DNA of 32,160 nt from Nephromyces sp. MM_2019 (taxonomy: Eukaryota; Apicomplexa; Aconoidasida; Nephromycida): positions 9,148 through 41,307 of the forward strand of contig JADHZB010001030.1 of the NCBI GenBank assembly GCA_015657535.1, written 5' to 3'. The notes under the pieces are model-generated. The model was not told the origin of the DNA. It did not search any database and saw only the letters and a program-made list of their open reading frames with translations. Positions within the stretch are counted from its first letter, which is position 1. Each line of letters starts with the position of its first letter. Of the stretch, positions 1 to 15,330 are shown piece after piece. A program made the translations under genes and the position numbers.

Positions 1-160
1 TGTGTAAGATGTGTACCCTAAAATATGTAGTGTGTGTAAGATGTGTACCCTAAAATATGTAGTATGTGTAAGATGTGTACCCTAAAATATGTAGTGTGTG
101 TAAGATGTGTACCCTAAAATATGTAGTATGTGTAAGACGTGTACCCTAAAATATATAGTG
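1..160. repeat. 32-bp tandem repeat, five copies
   Basis: Five nearly perfect head-to-tail copies start at 1, 33, 65, 97 and 129. Each carries the core TGTACCCTAAAATATGTAGT; the last copy has small changes. The array reaches the window edge and may continue. It lies downstream of the last recognised proteasome exon, so it is probably intronic or 3' flanking. No coding content is seen. Confidence 0.93.
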
Positions 161-406
161 TGTGTGAATTATAGGGTCTATGTAAACTATAGGATGTGTG
201 TAAAATATGTGATGTATAAATACTCTGGGTATATATGTGCGTAATAATTGCTCAAGTGTGTTTAAAGTATGTATATAATCAAGGGTTGGTATTAAATAGT
301 AACATAAAGAAAATATAAACATTGATATACACAAACAGAATTACATAAATATACACACATCCACACAGCCCAACACACAGTCCCACACACACACAATAAA
401 AATAAC

Positions 407-1433
407 CATATTAATAAGCACACGGGCATCAGCGTTGAGTCCAGCAAAGGCGACAACTAAATGAGAGTCAATGGGTAAAATCTTACGAGCAAACCTACAC
501 ACATTAAATATATGTGTAAATATAGGTAAAATTACATAGTAAATCTTATATAATATAAATCATGTATTTATATTGTATGCAGACATTGATAAGTGTGTAT
601 ATGTATTTAGTAAATCGTAATTTTGAAAATATATACACACACGAATAACTATATATATATACACACCCATACACTACTATATATATGTATATATATACAT
701 TTACACACATACACAATCTAAACTCCATTCCACGCCCACTCTAAAACTCAACACACACCATTCCTTATACAACACACACATTCATCCACCCCACCACTCG
801 CTTATATTACACGCATCCATACACAAATACACCCCACTCATTACATAACATACACACACACACAAGCATACATACACACACACACAAGCATACATACACA
901 CACACACAAGCATACATACACACACACACATACACACAAACACACACACACATGCACACAAACACACACACACATGCACACACACATGCACACACACACA
1001 AGCATACATACACACACACACAAGCATACACACACAAGCATACATACACACACAAGCATACATACATACACACACACACATACATACACACACACACATA
1101 CACACACACACACACACACATGCACACACACACAAGCATACATACACACACACACAAGCATACATACACACACACCTAAGCATACATACACACACACACA
1201 AGCATACACACACAAGCATACATACACACACAAGCATACATACACACACACACACAGACATACTTAGTTTCCTGTAATTTAGAAGCAGCCTTTCTTTCTA
1301 CCACCATCGCCACAATTTCTTTGCCTTTGACCGCCACTGCACATCCGCCCCTCCGAACGGCCTCGACGGCATATTCGACTTGGAGAAGATGGCCGTCTGG
1401 GCTAAAAACGGTGATCGCTCTATCATAGGACAT
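407..1433 (-). CDS. PSMA7: Proteasome subunit alpha type-7 (alpha-4), 5' part of gene
   Basis: Structural alpha subunit of the 20S proteasome core. Exon 1 is 1264-1433 and starts [15 protein letters not shown], the N-terminal signature of alpha subunits; the [15 protein letters not shown] form is typical of alpha-4 rather than the other six. It continues [12 protein letters not shown] and ends in phase 2 before GTATGT. Exon 2 is about 407-494. Splicing gives KLQETKFARKI, the same length as KLQDERTVRKI in the human protein, then [14 protein letters not shown]. The exon 2 donor at 406-405 (ATG|GTTATT) is the least certain border. The intron (495-1263) is almost wholly CA-rich minisatellite. No further exon was found at 1-400, so most of the protein lies beyond the left edge or behind repeats. 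It is divergent from UPRT about 5 kb away. Confidence 0.92.
781..1260. repeat. CA-rich minisatellite in proteasome intron
   Basis: Imperfect tandem copies of an ACACACACAAGCATACATAC-like word (about 18-22 bp), interrupted by pure (CA)n runs. They lie within the 495-1263 intron. Such DNA has no stop codons in any frame (Thr-His on one strand, Val-Cys on the other), so long apparent ORFs here are artefacts. Confidence 0.9.
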
Positions 1434-2469
1434 TGTGTGTGTGAGTTTGAGTACGTGTGTGAGTTTGAGTGTGTGTGTGTGTTTGTGTGTGCTCGTGTGT
1501 ATGTGTTTGTGTGTAGAATGTGGTGGGTGTGGAAGGAGTTTGTGGGTGGATGTGGGTTCTGTGTGTGTTATATGTATGTATGTATGTTTAAGTGTATGGG
1601 TTTGTGTGTATGTGTTTGGTATGTGTATGATTTAGATTTGTGTAAATATATAGATGTATATGAGTGTGTATAAGTATGAGGATGTGTTGGGTAGAGACCT
1701 AGTGTTATGTGTGTGTATGTGGGTATAAAGGGGTGTGAGAGCGTTTGTAATAGGTAATGAATGTGTATGTAAAATATGTCGAGAAATATAGTCTTGTCAA
1801 TATATGTGTGATGTTAACAGTAAAGCTAATAATGAAGCAAAAGAGAAAGGGTATATGGGTACACACAGATTATGCACACTATATATATATATATATATAT
1901 ATACACACAAAGTGAGTAAATATGATAAAAATAATTTCACTTGGAAGTTATTTTTTGATAAATGGAAAAATTTGTTGTAAAGAAGATGAAATAAATTCAA
2001 ATAATGTGTAAACATTGAGTACAAAAGCATAGGCTAAATTTACACACATATCCACAGTTATATATATCCTTTACATACGAAACACCCCTGTCTAAACTAC
2101 TTGATTTATACACGTTATAAATGTCTATATGTTACAAAATTATACACGTTATAATTAAACACATGTGCTGATCTGTTCACACATCCAAACACACTTGTGC
2201 TTACAAATATTTAAGTATAATGTAACTTACACACTTTTTAACATATCAAGTAAATGTGTAAGTATATAAATTTAGTTTCACACTGATATACATATATATA
2301 TATATATATATATGTAAAAAACACGTACACACTCGCTCATGTACAGAACATATGTTACACACACTCAACATATTTCTTACATATGCATACAGTACATAAA
2401 AAACAGGATCATATTTACCTTGCTTGACAACTTTAGCAAAATTCAAAATCAGCCTTGAAATCATTACTT
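1434..2469. other. Intergenic, TG-rich then AT-rich; upstream of proteasome gene
   Basis: 1434-1720 is TG-rich on the plus strand, directly upstream of the proteasome start codon, so it should hold its promoter and 5' UTR, though no specific element is recognisable. A (TA)n run lies at about 1880-1902 and another at 2291-2312. No gene is seen. Confidence 0.55.
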
Positions 2470-2950
2470 CTAGAAGCCATCATAAATATTAGTACATCTA
2501 ATCAATCCTATATGATCTAAAACACCTTTTATTTTGATAACATTACCACTTCTTTTACACCTTTTAAAATGAATAAGATCCTTAACAAAATTCACTATCT
2601 CATTAGTTTTAACAATAGACTTAAGTTTATTTTCATTTAAAACAGAAACAACAGCATTTATTCTTATATTATACCCCTTATGATTTTATGACCATCTTCT
2701 TTTTATTAAGAATAATGGAAATATAACGATTTTTAGTAATTTTATTATCAAATTTATCTGAATATTTAATCAGGTATTGATTTAGGAATTTGACAGCATT
2801 TACCAACTCATAAAAATACTCATTTAAAAAGCCCTTACAATATTCCTCAGGCAGGCCAGAAAAATTTCTTTTAAATATAATGAAATATAGTTTATTTTTG
2901 TTATTCATTGTTATCGGTAACATAGTGAGCAAAAGGAATAAGTTCAAACC
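2470..2950 (-). pseudogene. Decayed protein-coding remnant, minus-strand part
   Basis: Unlike its surroundings this stretch has no CA/TG repeats and reads as ordinary protein sequence broken by frameshifts and stops. One minus frame contains FSGLPEEYCKGFLNEYFYEL and continues to a stop at about 2678. A second frame overlaps it and runs on through VVSVLNENKLKSIVKTNEIV and KGVLDHIGLIRCTNIYDGF to a TAG at 2470. The two look like one reading frame with an indel. No splice-site pattern explains the break. I do not recognise the family. It could be a relic of a nuclear gene or of inserted foreign DNA. Confidence 0.45.
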
Positions 2951-4235
2951 CTAATGCTGAAAATATAGAAATTTTCATAAATAAGAAAAATGATTCTTTA
3001 CTTGAAAGTAGAAAAACACTTTCGATTTTGTACCTACTTCTAATCAGAGTGATGATTAGAAGTATATTCCTTTGGAACCAAAACACGAAAAAAGATTATA
3101 CCGAGAGGTTTATGCAAAATATACTCCAGAAGAAAAGGTGAAATTTGATTGTGTTTCTAAGTAAATTTCAAAAAATATTTCCAGAAAATAATTGCAACAC
3201 TTTACCAAAATATTATACTACTATCCTAGAAATGCTGAAGAGATTCTTCATAAATGAGCGTAAAATGTCAAATTATATGATTTTCATAATAGAGAATTTC
3301 ATGTGTAAATCTGATCAAGTTTTAACAATTCAATTACTAAATATTAATTTCCTGGAAAAAATATACAATGAATTTTGGTTTTAGATATATATTTTCTGAA
3401 GCTGTATCTATCATCAGGTCATTATAATTTAGCTATTAAGTTTCTAAAAGTAAATGAACACAATGACTATGTTATTGAAAAATACTAGTACTAATCTACT
3501 GATTGATATACATGATATTAAACGTTTAAAATTCTTTTAAAGTGAGTTAGAAGAAGATTTTGTTGTAAAAAATGTTCAGGCTGTATTTCAAGCTGCAGAT
3601 TTAAATATAAATAGTGAAATGCTAAACTCTTGCAATCCTCAGTTTATAAAATTTCTTGCTAAAGAATTAACGAAATATCTTATTAGTATAGGAGAATTGA
3701 GAGAATATATAAAAACTTCAATTCATTTTGGTCGATTTCACTGTATTAACGAAGAAATTTTTTTTGCAGCATTATTTCCCTTTCCCGAATTTAACAAAAA
3801 AATTTAAGGAAAACATTCATAAAAAAGTCTCAAAAGCAAAGAAATTTTGTATCTAAAGAATGATAATAGTAGTAATTAAATTTTATATAAAGACAATGCT
3901 GAATAATGTTTAGTAGAAAAATTTACTTATGTGGCTATTGAAGATCATCAAGGTTTTGGTGATCACATGTTTTATCTTTCCGAAAAATTGCAAACTCTTG
4001 ATAGGAAATCGAAATCACATGTACAAAACTTCAAGCAATGAAATATATGAAAAATGTAAAGACCTTTCCAAGAGATGGAGACCAATTAGCTCTTAATAGA
4101 TTATCACAGTTATATACCGGACTCAAAGTGAAGTAATGTTTGCACAGTTGCCTGTTTCTATGATGGTGAACTCATTGTTGTGGATAATAATTCAGAGTAT
4201 GAATATGTACGAAAAATGAGTATATTATTATAGTT
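2930..4235 (+). pseudogene. Decayed protein-coding remnant, plus-strand part
   Basis: Protein-like segments follow one another on the plus strand but keep changing frame. They include PLEPKHEKRLYREVYAKYTP (about 3070-3130), an open piece with EEDFVVKNVQAVFQAADLNI and ELREYIKTSIHFGRFHC (3545-3807), VAIEDHQGFGDHMFYLSEKL (about 3930-3990), MKNVKTFPRDGDQLALNRLS (4048-4107), and CTVACFYDGELIVVDNNSEY (4141-4200). A single-base shift would join the last two. No introns and no CA repeats are present, in contrast to every recognised gene nearby except TRAP. The family is unrecognised. The last segment is faintly reminiscent of the conserved core of some cytidine-deaminase-like proteins, but I would not name it on that. 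Best read as a pseudogene. Confidence 0.5.
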
Positions 4236-6428
4236 GTTTTAATAGCTAGATCACTTGGGTAATTTTTACTGTCATTTGCAAATTTCTTGAGTGTGCTATT
4301 TTCTGATCGTGCTTTTGTTCTACTTGTGTGAGTGTGTGCTGTTTTTGTGCACATTTATTACCTTCACATATATATAAATTTATTTACATATACATATATA
4401 TTTTATATGTTTGTCCAAAATGTTAAATACTCATTACATTTTTCAACTTTAATACTTTGCGCAAAAAATAAATATAGTTGTTTATGTGTGTGTGCAATTT
4501 ATGTGTGTTTGTGCAATTTGTGTGTGTATGTGCAATTTGCGTGTGTAGTTTTCGTATAGTGTGTGTGTTTGTATGAGCGCGTGTAAGCATGTGTGCTATT
4601 TGTTGTGGGGGCTGTTCGAGTGAGCATAGTATAGGAATGCTGTCCTTGTGTAGTGAGCTATTTTTGTGAATGTGCTGTATTTTTATGTGTGAGAATGTGT
4701 GCTGCTTTTGTCTGTATGTATGTATTACTTTTGGGTGTGCATGTATGTGTAGTTAGTTCTCTTTACGTGTAGATCACAAAGCTTCTACTTTCATATATAT
4801 TTTCTATTTACCAATGTTTCGCAACAAAAATTAATTTAGGAAAATGTATATATAATTTCTAAATACATATTTAAATTTGTAGATGTCACATACAGTTTTA
4901 AGTGCGTGTGATTAAATAACAGACTTGAATTATATGTCAATCTTACATATGTAAATATATAGCTTTAAATTTGTTTTAAACTTCAAATTGTATTAAATTT
5001 TATACATTTATATAAAACGCTCTGTGAAAAGCACAATTAAGATCCTATATTTTAAATATTCAGTTATAGCAGCCTACTCAAAAACACATACGCACAAATA
5101 ACTAAACACTTAACCACGCATGCCTATACATTTTACACGCCCACACATGTCTCTATATCCAAACACACACACACACACAACTATTATATTCGAACCTACA
5201 TACTTAAACACATATAAACATATATATATATATATATATATACAGACATTCACAAATGCACTCACCCAGACATTAACCTACACACACACATATGCACACT
5301 TAAGATGACAACTAGGACTCAAATATGTTATCACTTTTGAGGATACTACAGTTTATAAGCTGTATATACATAATGAATAATATATATAATATCTAATGTA
5401 TTAAGGTTATAAGAAACTCAATGAAAAACGTGTGTTTTCGTTGTTTTTGTAATAAAACAAATTTAGATTGAATCTCATACTATGCCTAAGCTGTGATTTA
5501 GATATTTTCTAATTAATATTTCGAGTCTTAAAATGATCATTCAAATTTTGAGGGAAAATTTTATATTTTTGTTTTTAAAATTCTCAACTTTGAAATCTAA
5601 AGTAGAAATTAAGTTTTGTTTTATTTTATTTATAGCTTTGCTCGAGCGTTTAATTCAAGTAAATCAAGGTGAGCTATTGTTACTAGTCTAAGTGTGTCCT
5701 AATTTTGTAGCAGCTAGAATGTTTTTGCTAGCAGTGTGTATACACTTTTTTGATTTTCTATCACAACTAGTTTAAATATATGTATATTATATATATATAC
5801 ACCTAGATACTGAGATGTCTATGTACATGTTTAAGTATACAAGTAGATACTCAGGTAAACATACATGTATACGATGGCGCAACGCATGGACATTGAGTAA
5901 ACATAAATAAATACACACACAAATAGGCATAAAACTATAGATACGTACAAAATCATGTACATATATATGAAACTTAAATATGTGTTTAGACTTAAACAGA
6001 CAAGCCATTTACATTAAAACACACACACATAAACGATTTTCACACATGTACACACATATAAACAAGCGCAAATACATTATTTCACGCGTACATATATATA
6101 CAAACACACACGCGTAAACGAACACAAGCACACACATTTATATATTCACACACATTTATACACACACACATTCATATACTTAACACACACACGCACGGAC
6201 AAATATATACACACATATATATATAAATTCACACACATCACATTCATGCGTATACACGAATAATGACAATCAAGCACAAACACAATTAACTCTCCTTCAT
6301 AAATTTATTTAGGCAAATTGGTTCTTATCAGTAAAATCAAGATAATTTGATAACTAATCTTTATACACATAAATATATATATACACACACACTTATACCT
6401 ATATATATAACTATTTCTCAACTTTTGT
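4236..6428. other. Intergenic, repeat-containing; upstream of UPRT
   Basis: Contains a TG-rich block with short repeats of a TGTGTGCAATTT-like word (4470-4560), (CA)n at 5166-5180, (TA)n near 5220-5241, and CA-rich interrupted repeats at 6010-6250. No gene is seen. The UPRT promoter should lie in the last part; no motif can be assigned. Confidence 0.5.
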
Positions 6429-9810
<3,382 letters not shown>

Positions 9811-12257
9811 CTTTACCTAAGTATTGTCAACCTTATAGCTAATTTTCTGCGTACTGAAAGATAATTTTAATTTACACATAACAACCTCTCTTACCATTAA
9901 TCAAATATACACACAATCAAAGCCAGTAATACAACCCATTCAATTTAAATACATAAAGTTAATATGTATACCCATGAATTCAACATGGTATTCAATAATA
10001 TAAACCACATTAAAAATATTACACCAACCAACAACATCTTACAATTAAACTCAATCACAGATAATAAGTCGATCTTAAATAAATCCTCTTTATATCCAAA
10101 ATTAAATTTATATAAAAATTACACATTCTTCAGATAATATTCGAAGTTGCTTAAACATCAATTTTTAAAATAAATTTATACACACCTTGTTAATTTGATA
10201 AATTAAATACCACAAAATAAAATTATTTAGCTTTGTGTTTGTTTTTACCATATATATTTAGATCAGAGATATATATGATTTATAAATAGATGACAATATT
10301 TCATGAAGATTTTTGTGTTCGAGCGTGTTTGTGGATTTATCTGTGTGTATAGAAATGTGGATATGTATGTGTACAGATGTATGAAACGTTTGTGGACAGA
10401 TGTGTGGAAAGTTTGTTTATAAATATATGGATATGTATGTGTGTGTTAATATATGTGTATGCTTCAATGTGTGTGCAAAACAAGTTATATTGGAGAATAT
10501 TAAATCTACTGTACAACTACCCAACTTGGATATTTTTACCAATTTTTCTATAACTTTTGAATATCAATATGTATATATGATTGATTGTATGTATTTTGTT
10601 TGTGGTAGCTTACACCTTTTTAAACTTTTTCCGAGTGTTTTTGGTTTTTCTAAGTTCATAACTGTAAGTGAAGTTACATGAATTGATCTCGAACTAAATA
10701 CTAATTTCACAGTGATGGGTTTATGTAAATTATTTGAATTGAAATTAATTTTGTGAAACTAATTGAATCTTAATAATTATACAATCGAATAAGTTAAATT
10801 ATAACCAATTTAAATAACTTTATTTAAATTCAGATAGGTTTTACCTCAAATTAATATTCACGCAAATTCAAACTTAGCTTAAAAAAAAAAAAATCAAATC
10901 AAGTACAAAACTCAAAACAACTAAACTTTAAACAACAAAATTCTAATTCAAGCACTTGGGAACTAATTTTAAAAATCTTAATCACTTAGGTCCAATAGCG
11001 TAGCTAACTTTATTTACAAAGAATGAGTGGCCCTGGGCTTTCTAATCTTAAGAAGATATAAATTAATAATTGAATAGCTTCATGGTATGTAGATGTTTAG
11101 CTAGTTCTCATTTCACTATGAAATGAAATCATGGTTTATATAAAGTATATCATCTTATATATCAATTTTCATCTATTGAAAATCTTGTAATATAAAATTA
11201 AATTTTTTCTAGGATAGCACTTTTGCCTAAATTAAATCCTAGATAAACAAAAACCTTCTAGGAGTATAAAATTCAATAGTTTACAAAAATAATCCAGATT
11301 TTTATTCTAAAATTATAACAGCTTGCTTTATATAGTTTATAAGTGCCTTGCTGTACACAAATTTTTATTTACCAGCTTGAAACTTTAGATAAATTGCTAT
11401 CATTACTTGAAACTTTGCGTAGGTTACTATGCTCTCGTAAGCTAATCGGTTTCTTCCAACTCCATAAATCATTGCCAAGACTCATTACCTAGAAGCTATT
11501 TTCAAAACCCCTCTTAGTTATGTTTCAGCTAGCACTCCGAGTCACAGCTACATACATATATACATATACATATATATAATATATTTAGAACTAGCTTCCA
11601 ATATTTAGCGTGTATATAACTCGGTTAATTTTAGATAACACACTCTTGAGCTTTTCTAATTTTAACCAAAGGAAAGTTCGAGTATATTTTATCGCCTTCA
11701 TGTTGGTCCAACCTCTTGTTTGCTTGGTCAGCTTAAGGGGTCATATGAATTTTAAGTTTTGGACCTGTGTACTCTAATGATAGAACTATTAGACAATGAA
11801 ATCAGTAAAGCATTTTTGCTTAACCTTGATGAATAAATTATTCCTCAATTGTATATAACCACACTATATTTTCATTTTGCTCAAGCATTCTCAGCTATAT
11901 ATCACAATTGTAAGATGATTAAAACAAGTTAATTTGAAAGTTTTTGTAAAATTGATTTAATGAATATTTTTTCCCAACTATTTATTCATAAAAGTATTAA
12001 CAGAACATTCTTTGAAAAATTTATAAATCAAAAATATTAAAATGCTAATTTGGTGAATTTAAAAAATTATATTAAATTCATCTAAAATCAACTCAATGAA
12101 CTATGAATATTTACAATTTTCAAAGCGCACTTTTTTTTATCAACTTAGGAACATAACCCTCACACTCAATAAACAATTATTTGCTGTATCTACATTTTGC
12201 ACACTGTCAAGTCCTTCACTTTACACTTCTACTTATAATTATAAAAAAGTTTATTGC
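9811..12257. other. AT-rich intergenic region between convergent UPRT and TRAP genes
   Basis: About 2.4 kb with few microsatellites apart from TG-rich text at 10320-10470 and a TA run near 11570. No conserved protein frame or RNA gene could be recognised. It holds the 3' ends of both flanking genes. Confidence 0.5.
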
Positions 12258-15200
12258 CTACGCAGTACCCCAAAATGAAATATCTGGATCTAGCTCAAAC
12301 GCTTGTTCTTCCTCAACATCATCAGGTTTATATTCCTCTGGATTTGCCGTAAATTCCATGTAAGACAAGTTTGTTGGTAACAAACTATTTGGTGATACTC
12401 TTTTGAAAGGCCTGATAATTAAAATTTAAAAAACATTAGCACCTTAAGATTGATACAAGTGTTTCACATATAATGTATTCGAATTACCAAAAATAATATA
12501 GAGCTCCCAATGAGCCTAATAAGATAAGGCTACTAGCAATTGAGATGATGATAGTTGCTCCAGTGGATAGATTTGAACTTTTCTGACAACAATAAAGATA
12601 ATAAAGCTCAAAAAGGTGAAATATCGAGTATTACTTACATGTGATTCTTTGTCATTGTCCTTTGATCGACTTTTTACATCCAGACATGCTCCAAGATCGC
12701 AATTACTTTTGTCATATTTTTCACCCGAATCACATAACCTCTTTCTCTCTTTGGTTCCCAACCCACAGGATTTACTACAGTGCCCCCATTGTTCCCATCC
12801 CTGACAGCACTCTCCTAAATTGCACACCTTTGTGTCACTTTCTTGTTTTGTTCCACATGTCCTTTGCCTTGTTTGTGTTCCTGGCCCGCAACTATGATTG
12901 CATCGTCCCCATGCTCCCCAATCTTGACAGCATTCTCCTAAATTGCACACCTTTGTGTCACTTTCTTGTTTTGTTCCACATGTCCTTAGCCTTGTTTGTG
13001 TTCCTGGCCCGCAACTATGATTGCATCGTCCCCATGCTTCCCAATCTTGACAGCATTCTCCTAAATTGCACACCTTTGTGTCACTTTCTTGTTTTGTTCC
13101 ACATGTCCTTTGCCTTGTTTGTGTTCCTGGCCCGCAACTATGATTGCATTGTCCCCATGCTTCCCAATCTTGACAGCATTCTCCTAAATTGCACACCTTT
13201 ATGTCACTTTCTTGTTTTGTTCCACATGTCCTTAGCCTTGTTTGTGTTCCTGGCCCGCAACTATGATTGCATCGTCCCCATGCTCCCCAATATTGACAGC
13301 ATTCTCCTAAATTGCACACCTTCGTGTCNNNNNNNNNNNNNNNNNNNNNNNNNNNNNNNNNNNNNNNNNNNNNNNNNNGTCCTTTGCCTTGTTTGTGTTC
13401 CTGGCCCGCAACTATGATTGCATTGTCCCCATGCTCCCCAATCTTGACAGCATTCTCCTAAATTGCACACCTTCTTGTCACTTTCTTGTTTTGTTCCACA
13501 TGTCCTTAGCCTTGTTTGTGTTCCTGGCCCGCAACTATGATTGCATTGTCCCCATGCTTCCCAATCTTGACAGCATTCTCCTAAATTGCACACCTTTGTG
13601 TCACTTTCTTGTTTTGCTCCACATGTCCTTTGCCTTGTTTGTGTTCCTGGCCCGCAACTATGATTGCATCGTCCCCATGCTTCCCAATCTTGACAGCATT
13701 CTCCTAAATTGCACACCTTTGTGTCACTTTCTTGTTTTGTTCCACATGTCCTTTGCCTTGTTTGTGTTCCTGGCCCGCAACTATGATTGCATTGTCCCCA
13801 TGCTTCCCAATCTTGACAGCATTCTCCTAAATTGCACAACTTTGTGTCACTTTCTTGTTTTGTTCCACATGTCCTTAGCCTTGTTTGTGTTCCTGGCCCG
13901 CAACTATGATTGCATTGTCCCCATATTTCCCATTCCTGACAACAAGATTGAGTGCCGCATACTTCAAAGTCCCTATCCAATTTCCGATTACAATATCTTA
14001 ATCGTAGCCTCCTTCCACCCCCACATGATCTACTACATGCTGTCCAATCACCCCAATTTGAACAACCACATGGCCTTCCCTCACAATCCTTAAATTCTTG
14101 TACCTCGTTTTCCCCACACCTCCATTTCCTGACTTGCTTCCCTGGCTGTTCACATTTAGCAGTACACCTTGACCATGGAGATTTTTCAATACACACTTCA
14201 TCACACCTTCGCTGCATACACTTTCTCACCACTACTTCTTCTATTCCTTGTTCTTCACATGACAATCCGCCTGGCTTTTTTACCGGTGTGTTGTATGGGA
14301 TACGTCTTAACTCTTCAATTCCTTCATTACACCACATACTGCAAGGAGACGTTACCACTAATTGCCCACAGTGCGCATTAATACCACATGGTGGCAAAAT
14401 GCACTCCTGCTCCTGCGGCAAGTAGCCTTGATCTTCACATGTCCTCCCCGTACGATTTTGTATTATCAAGGGGCTGAGACTTCTATTAAGTGTTTTAGAA
14501 TTAACACCTTTATCACAAATCCCTTGGCAACCAGACCAATTTCCCCAATCACACCTCTCATCGATATTTAATTTTTTACATAACAACCGAGTGAGAATCT
14601 TTATAGCCTTTTTAACATTATAAATTTTGGGCCTAAATATTTTGTCACATGAATCTCCTGGTTGACATCCGACTATACTTGTCACTACATCATTTCGATC
14701 TTCGCCAAAATGTAAAACATATACAATAATATTTGGTGTCCTGAGCAAAATTTTCATATTACGCACCGATAAAGTATTAGAAGCTGCCTCATCTTCATTT
14801 ATATCTCCATATAATATTAGAATTATTACTTTTAGAACATTATCCCGTTTTCCTTGCAACTCGAAACCATCTCTAATGCTCAATAAAGACCCATACAAAT
14901 TTCTATCACCACTTGGAAAAATTTTGGCAAACTTAGATACCACATTTTGAAATTCTGACTGATTATACGAAGCTTGCTCAACTATATCTATGGCTGTAAC
15001 CGGTTTATCTTGAATAAACACTAGCCCCAGATGCGTTCCATCTTGCTTCAAGTCCACGAAGCTAGCAATAGTCCCCGTTAGAGGCAACAAAACGGACTGC
15101 CAACTATCTAACTCTACACCACCTGAGGCATCAACAGCAACAATAATATCGGCAAAAATTTCACACTTGTAAGCCTCATATGCAGTATCGTGGATATCTG

Positions 15201-15330
15201 AGCACATACCACTCGTCATAGTGTTCACATTCACTAATTCCATATAACTGTCTGTCAAATCTTGTGCACACAAAAGTGCTATCCAGCATTGTAATATAAT
15301 AGCTATTAAGTAGTATCTTTTATTTCCCAT
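12258..15330 (-). CDS. TRAP: TRAP-family adhesin (VWA + TSP1 array), three exons with assembly gap
   Basis: Apicomplexan micronemal type I adhesin that binds host ligands outside and couples to the actin glideosome inside. Exon 1 is 12639-15330 (N gap 13329-13378), exon 2 12488-12582, exon 3 12258-12411. Residues 1-22 are a signal peptide; about 60-255 a von Willebrand A domain (IIVAVDASGG...GCQPGDSC); 260-315 and 320-375 Cys-rich TSP1-like modules; 378-421 and 422-463 TSP1; 464 onward ten 41-residue TSP1 units. Exon 2 encodes the membrane helix (GATIIISIASSLILLGSLGA). Exon 3 encodes the cytosolic tail with a YMEF tyrosine motif, an acidic stretch and the end FWGTA. The subterminal Trp is the family's aldolase/glideosome-linked residue. 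With a 22-nt gap the protein is 970 aa; more repeats are possible. The introns are short (56 and 76 nt) and free of CA repeats, unlike the other genes here. Confidence 0.95.
12684..13941 (-). repeat. 123-bp (41-aa) tandem TSP1 array within TRAP
   Basis: Head-to-tail units of 123 bp, each encoding the pattern CQDWEAWGQCNHSCGPGTQT followed by a second half ending VCNLGEC. Units 1-9 differ at only a few positions (E/G, Q/R, L/Q, T/A/K/I). The membrane-proximal unit (12684-12803) is diverged (CQGWEQWGHCSKSCGLGTK). Every unit keeps WxxWxxC and CxxSCxxG. If the N gap is 22 nt, the array is exactly 1230 bp, or ten units. The period is a multiple of three, so long antisense frames appear that are not genes. 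Confidence 0.95.
13329..13378. other. Assembly gap of 50 N inside the TSP1 array
   Basis: Fifty N interrupt one repeat unit. Comparison with intact units shows that 22 nt are missing between the flanks (or 22 plus whole 123-bp units), so the 50 N are a placeholder length. Confidence 0.97.

Noticed and set aside
782..1261. Cys/Val-rich and His/Thr-rich ORFs over the CA block
   Set aside because: Pure CA/TG DNA has no stop codons; the block lies in the proteasome intron.
2246..2464. Minus-strand frame starting MISRLILNFAKVVKQG followed by a GTAAAT donor-like site
   Set aside because: No partner exon with matching phase was found toward 1800, and it overlaps the end of the decayed island.
10400..10681. 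93-aa plus-strand ORF
   Set aside because: Begins in TG-rich sequence, no recognisable domain, no splice partners; probably chance.
12641..14425. Long plus-strand ORFs (234-258 aa) across the TRAP repeats
   Set aside because: Antisense shadows of the 123-bp TSP1 units; the unit length is a multiple of three, so the opposite strand stays open.
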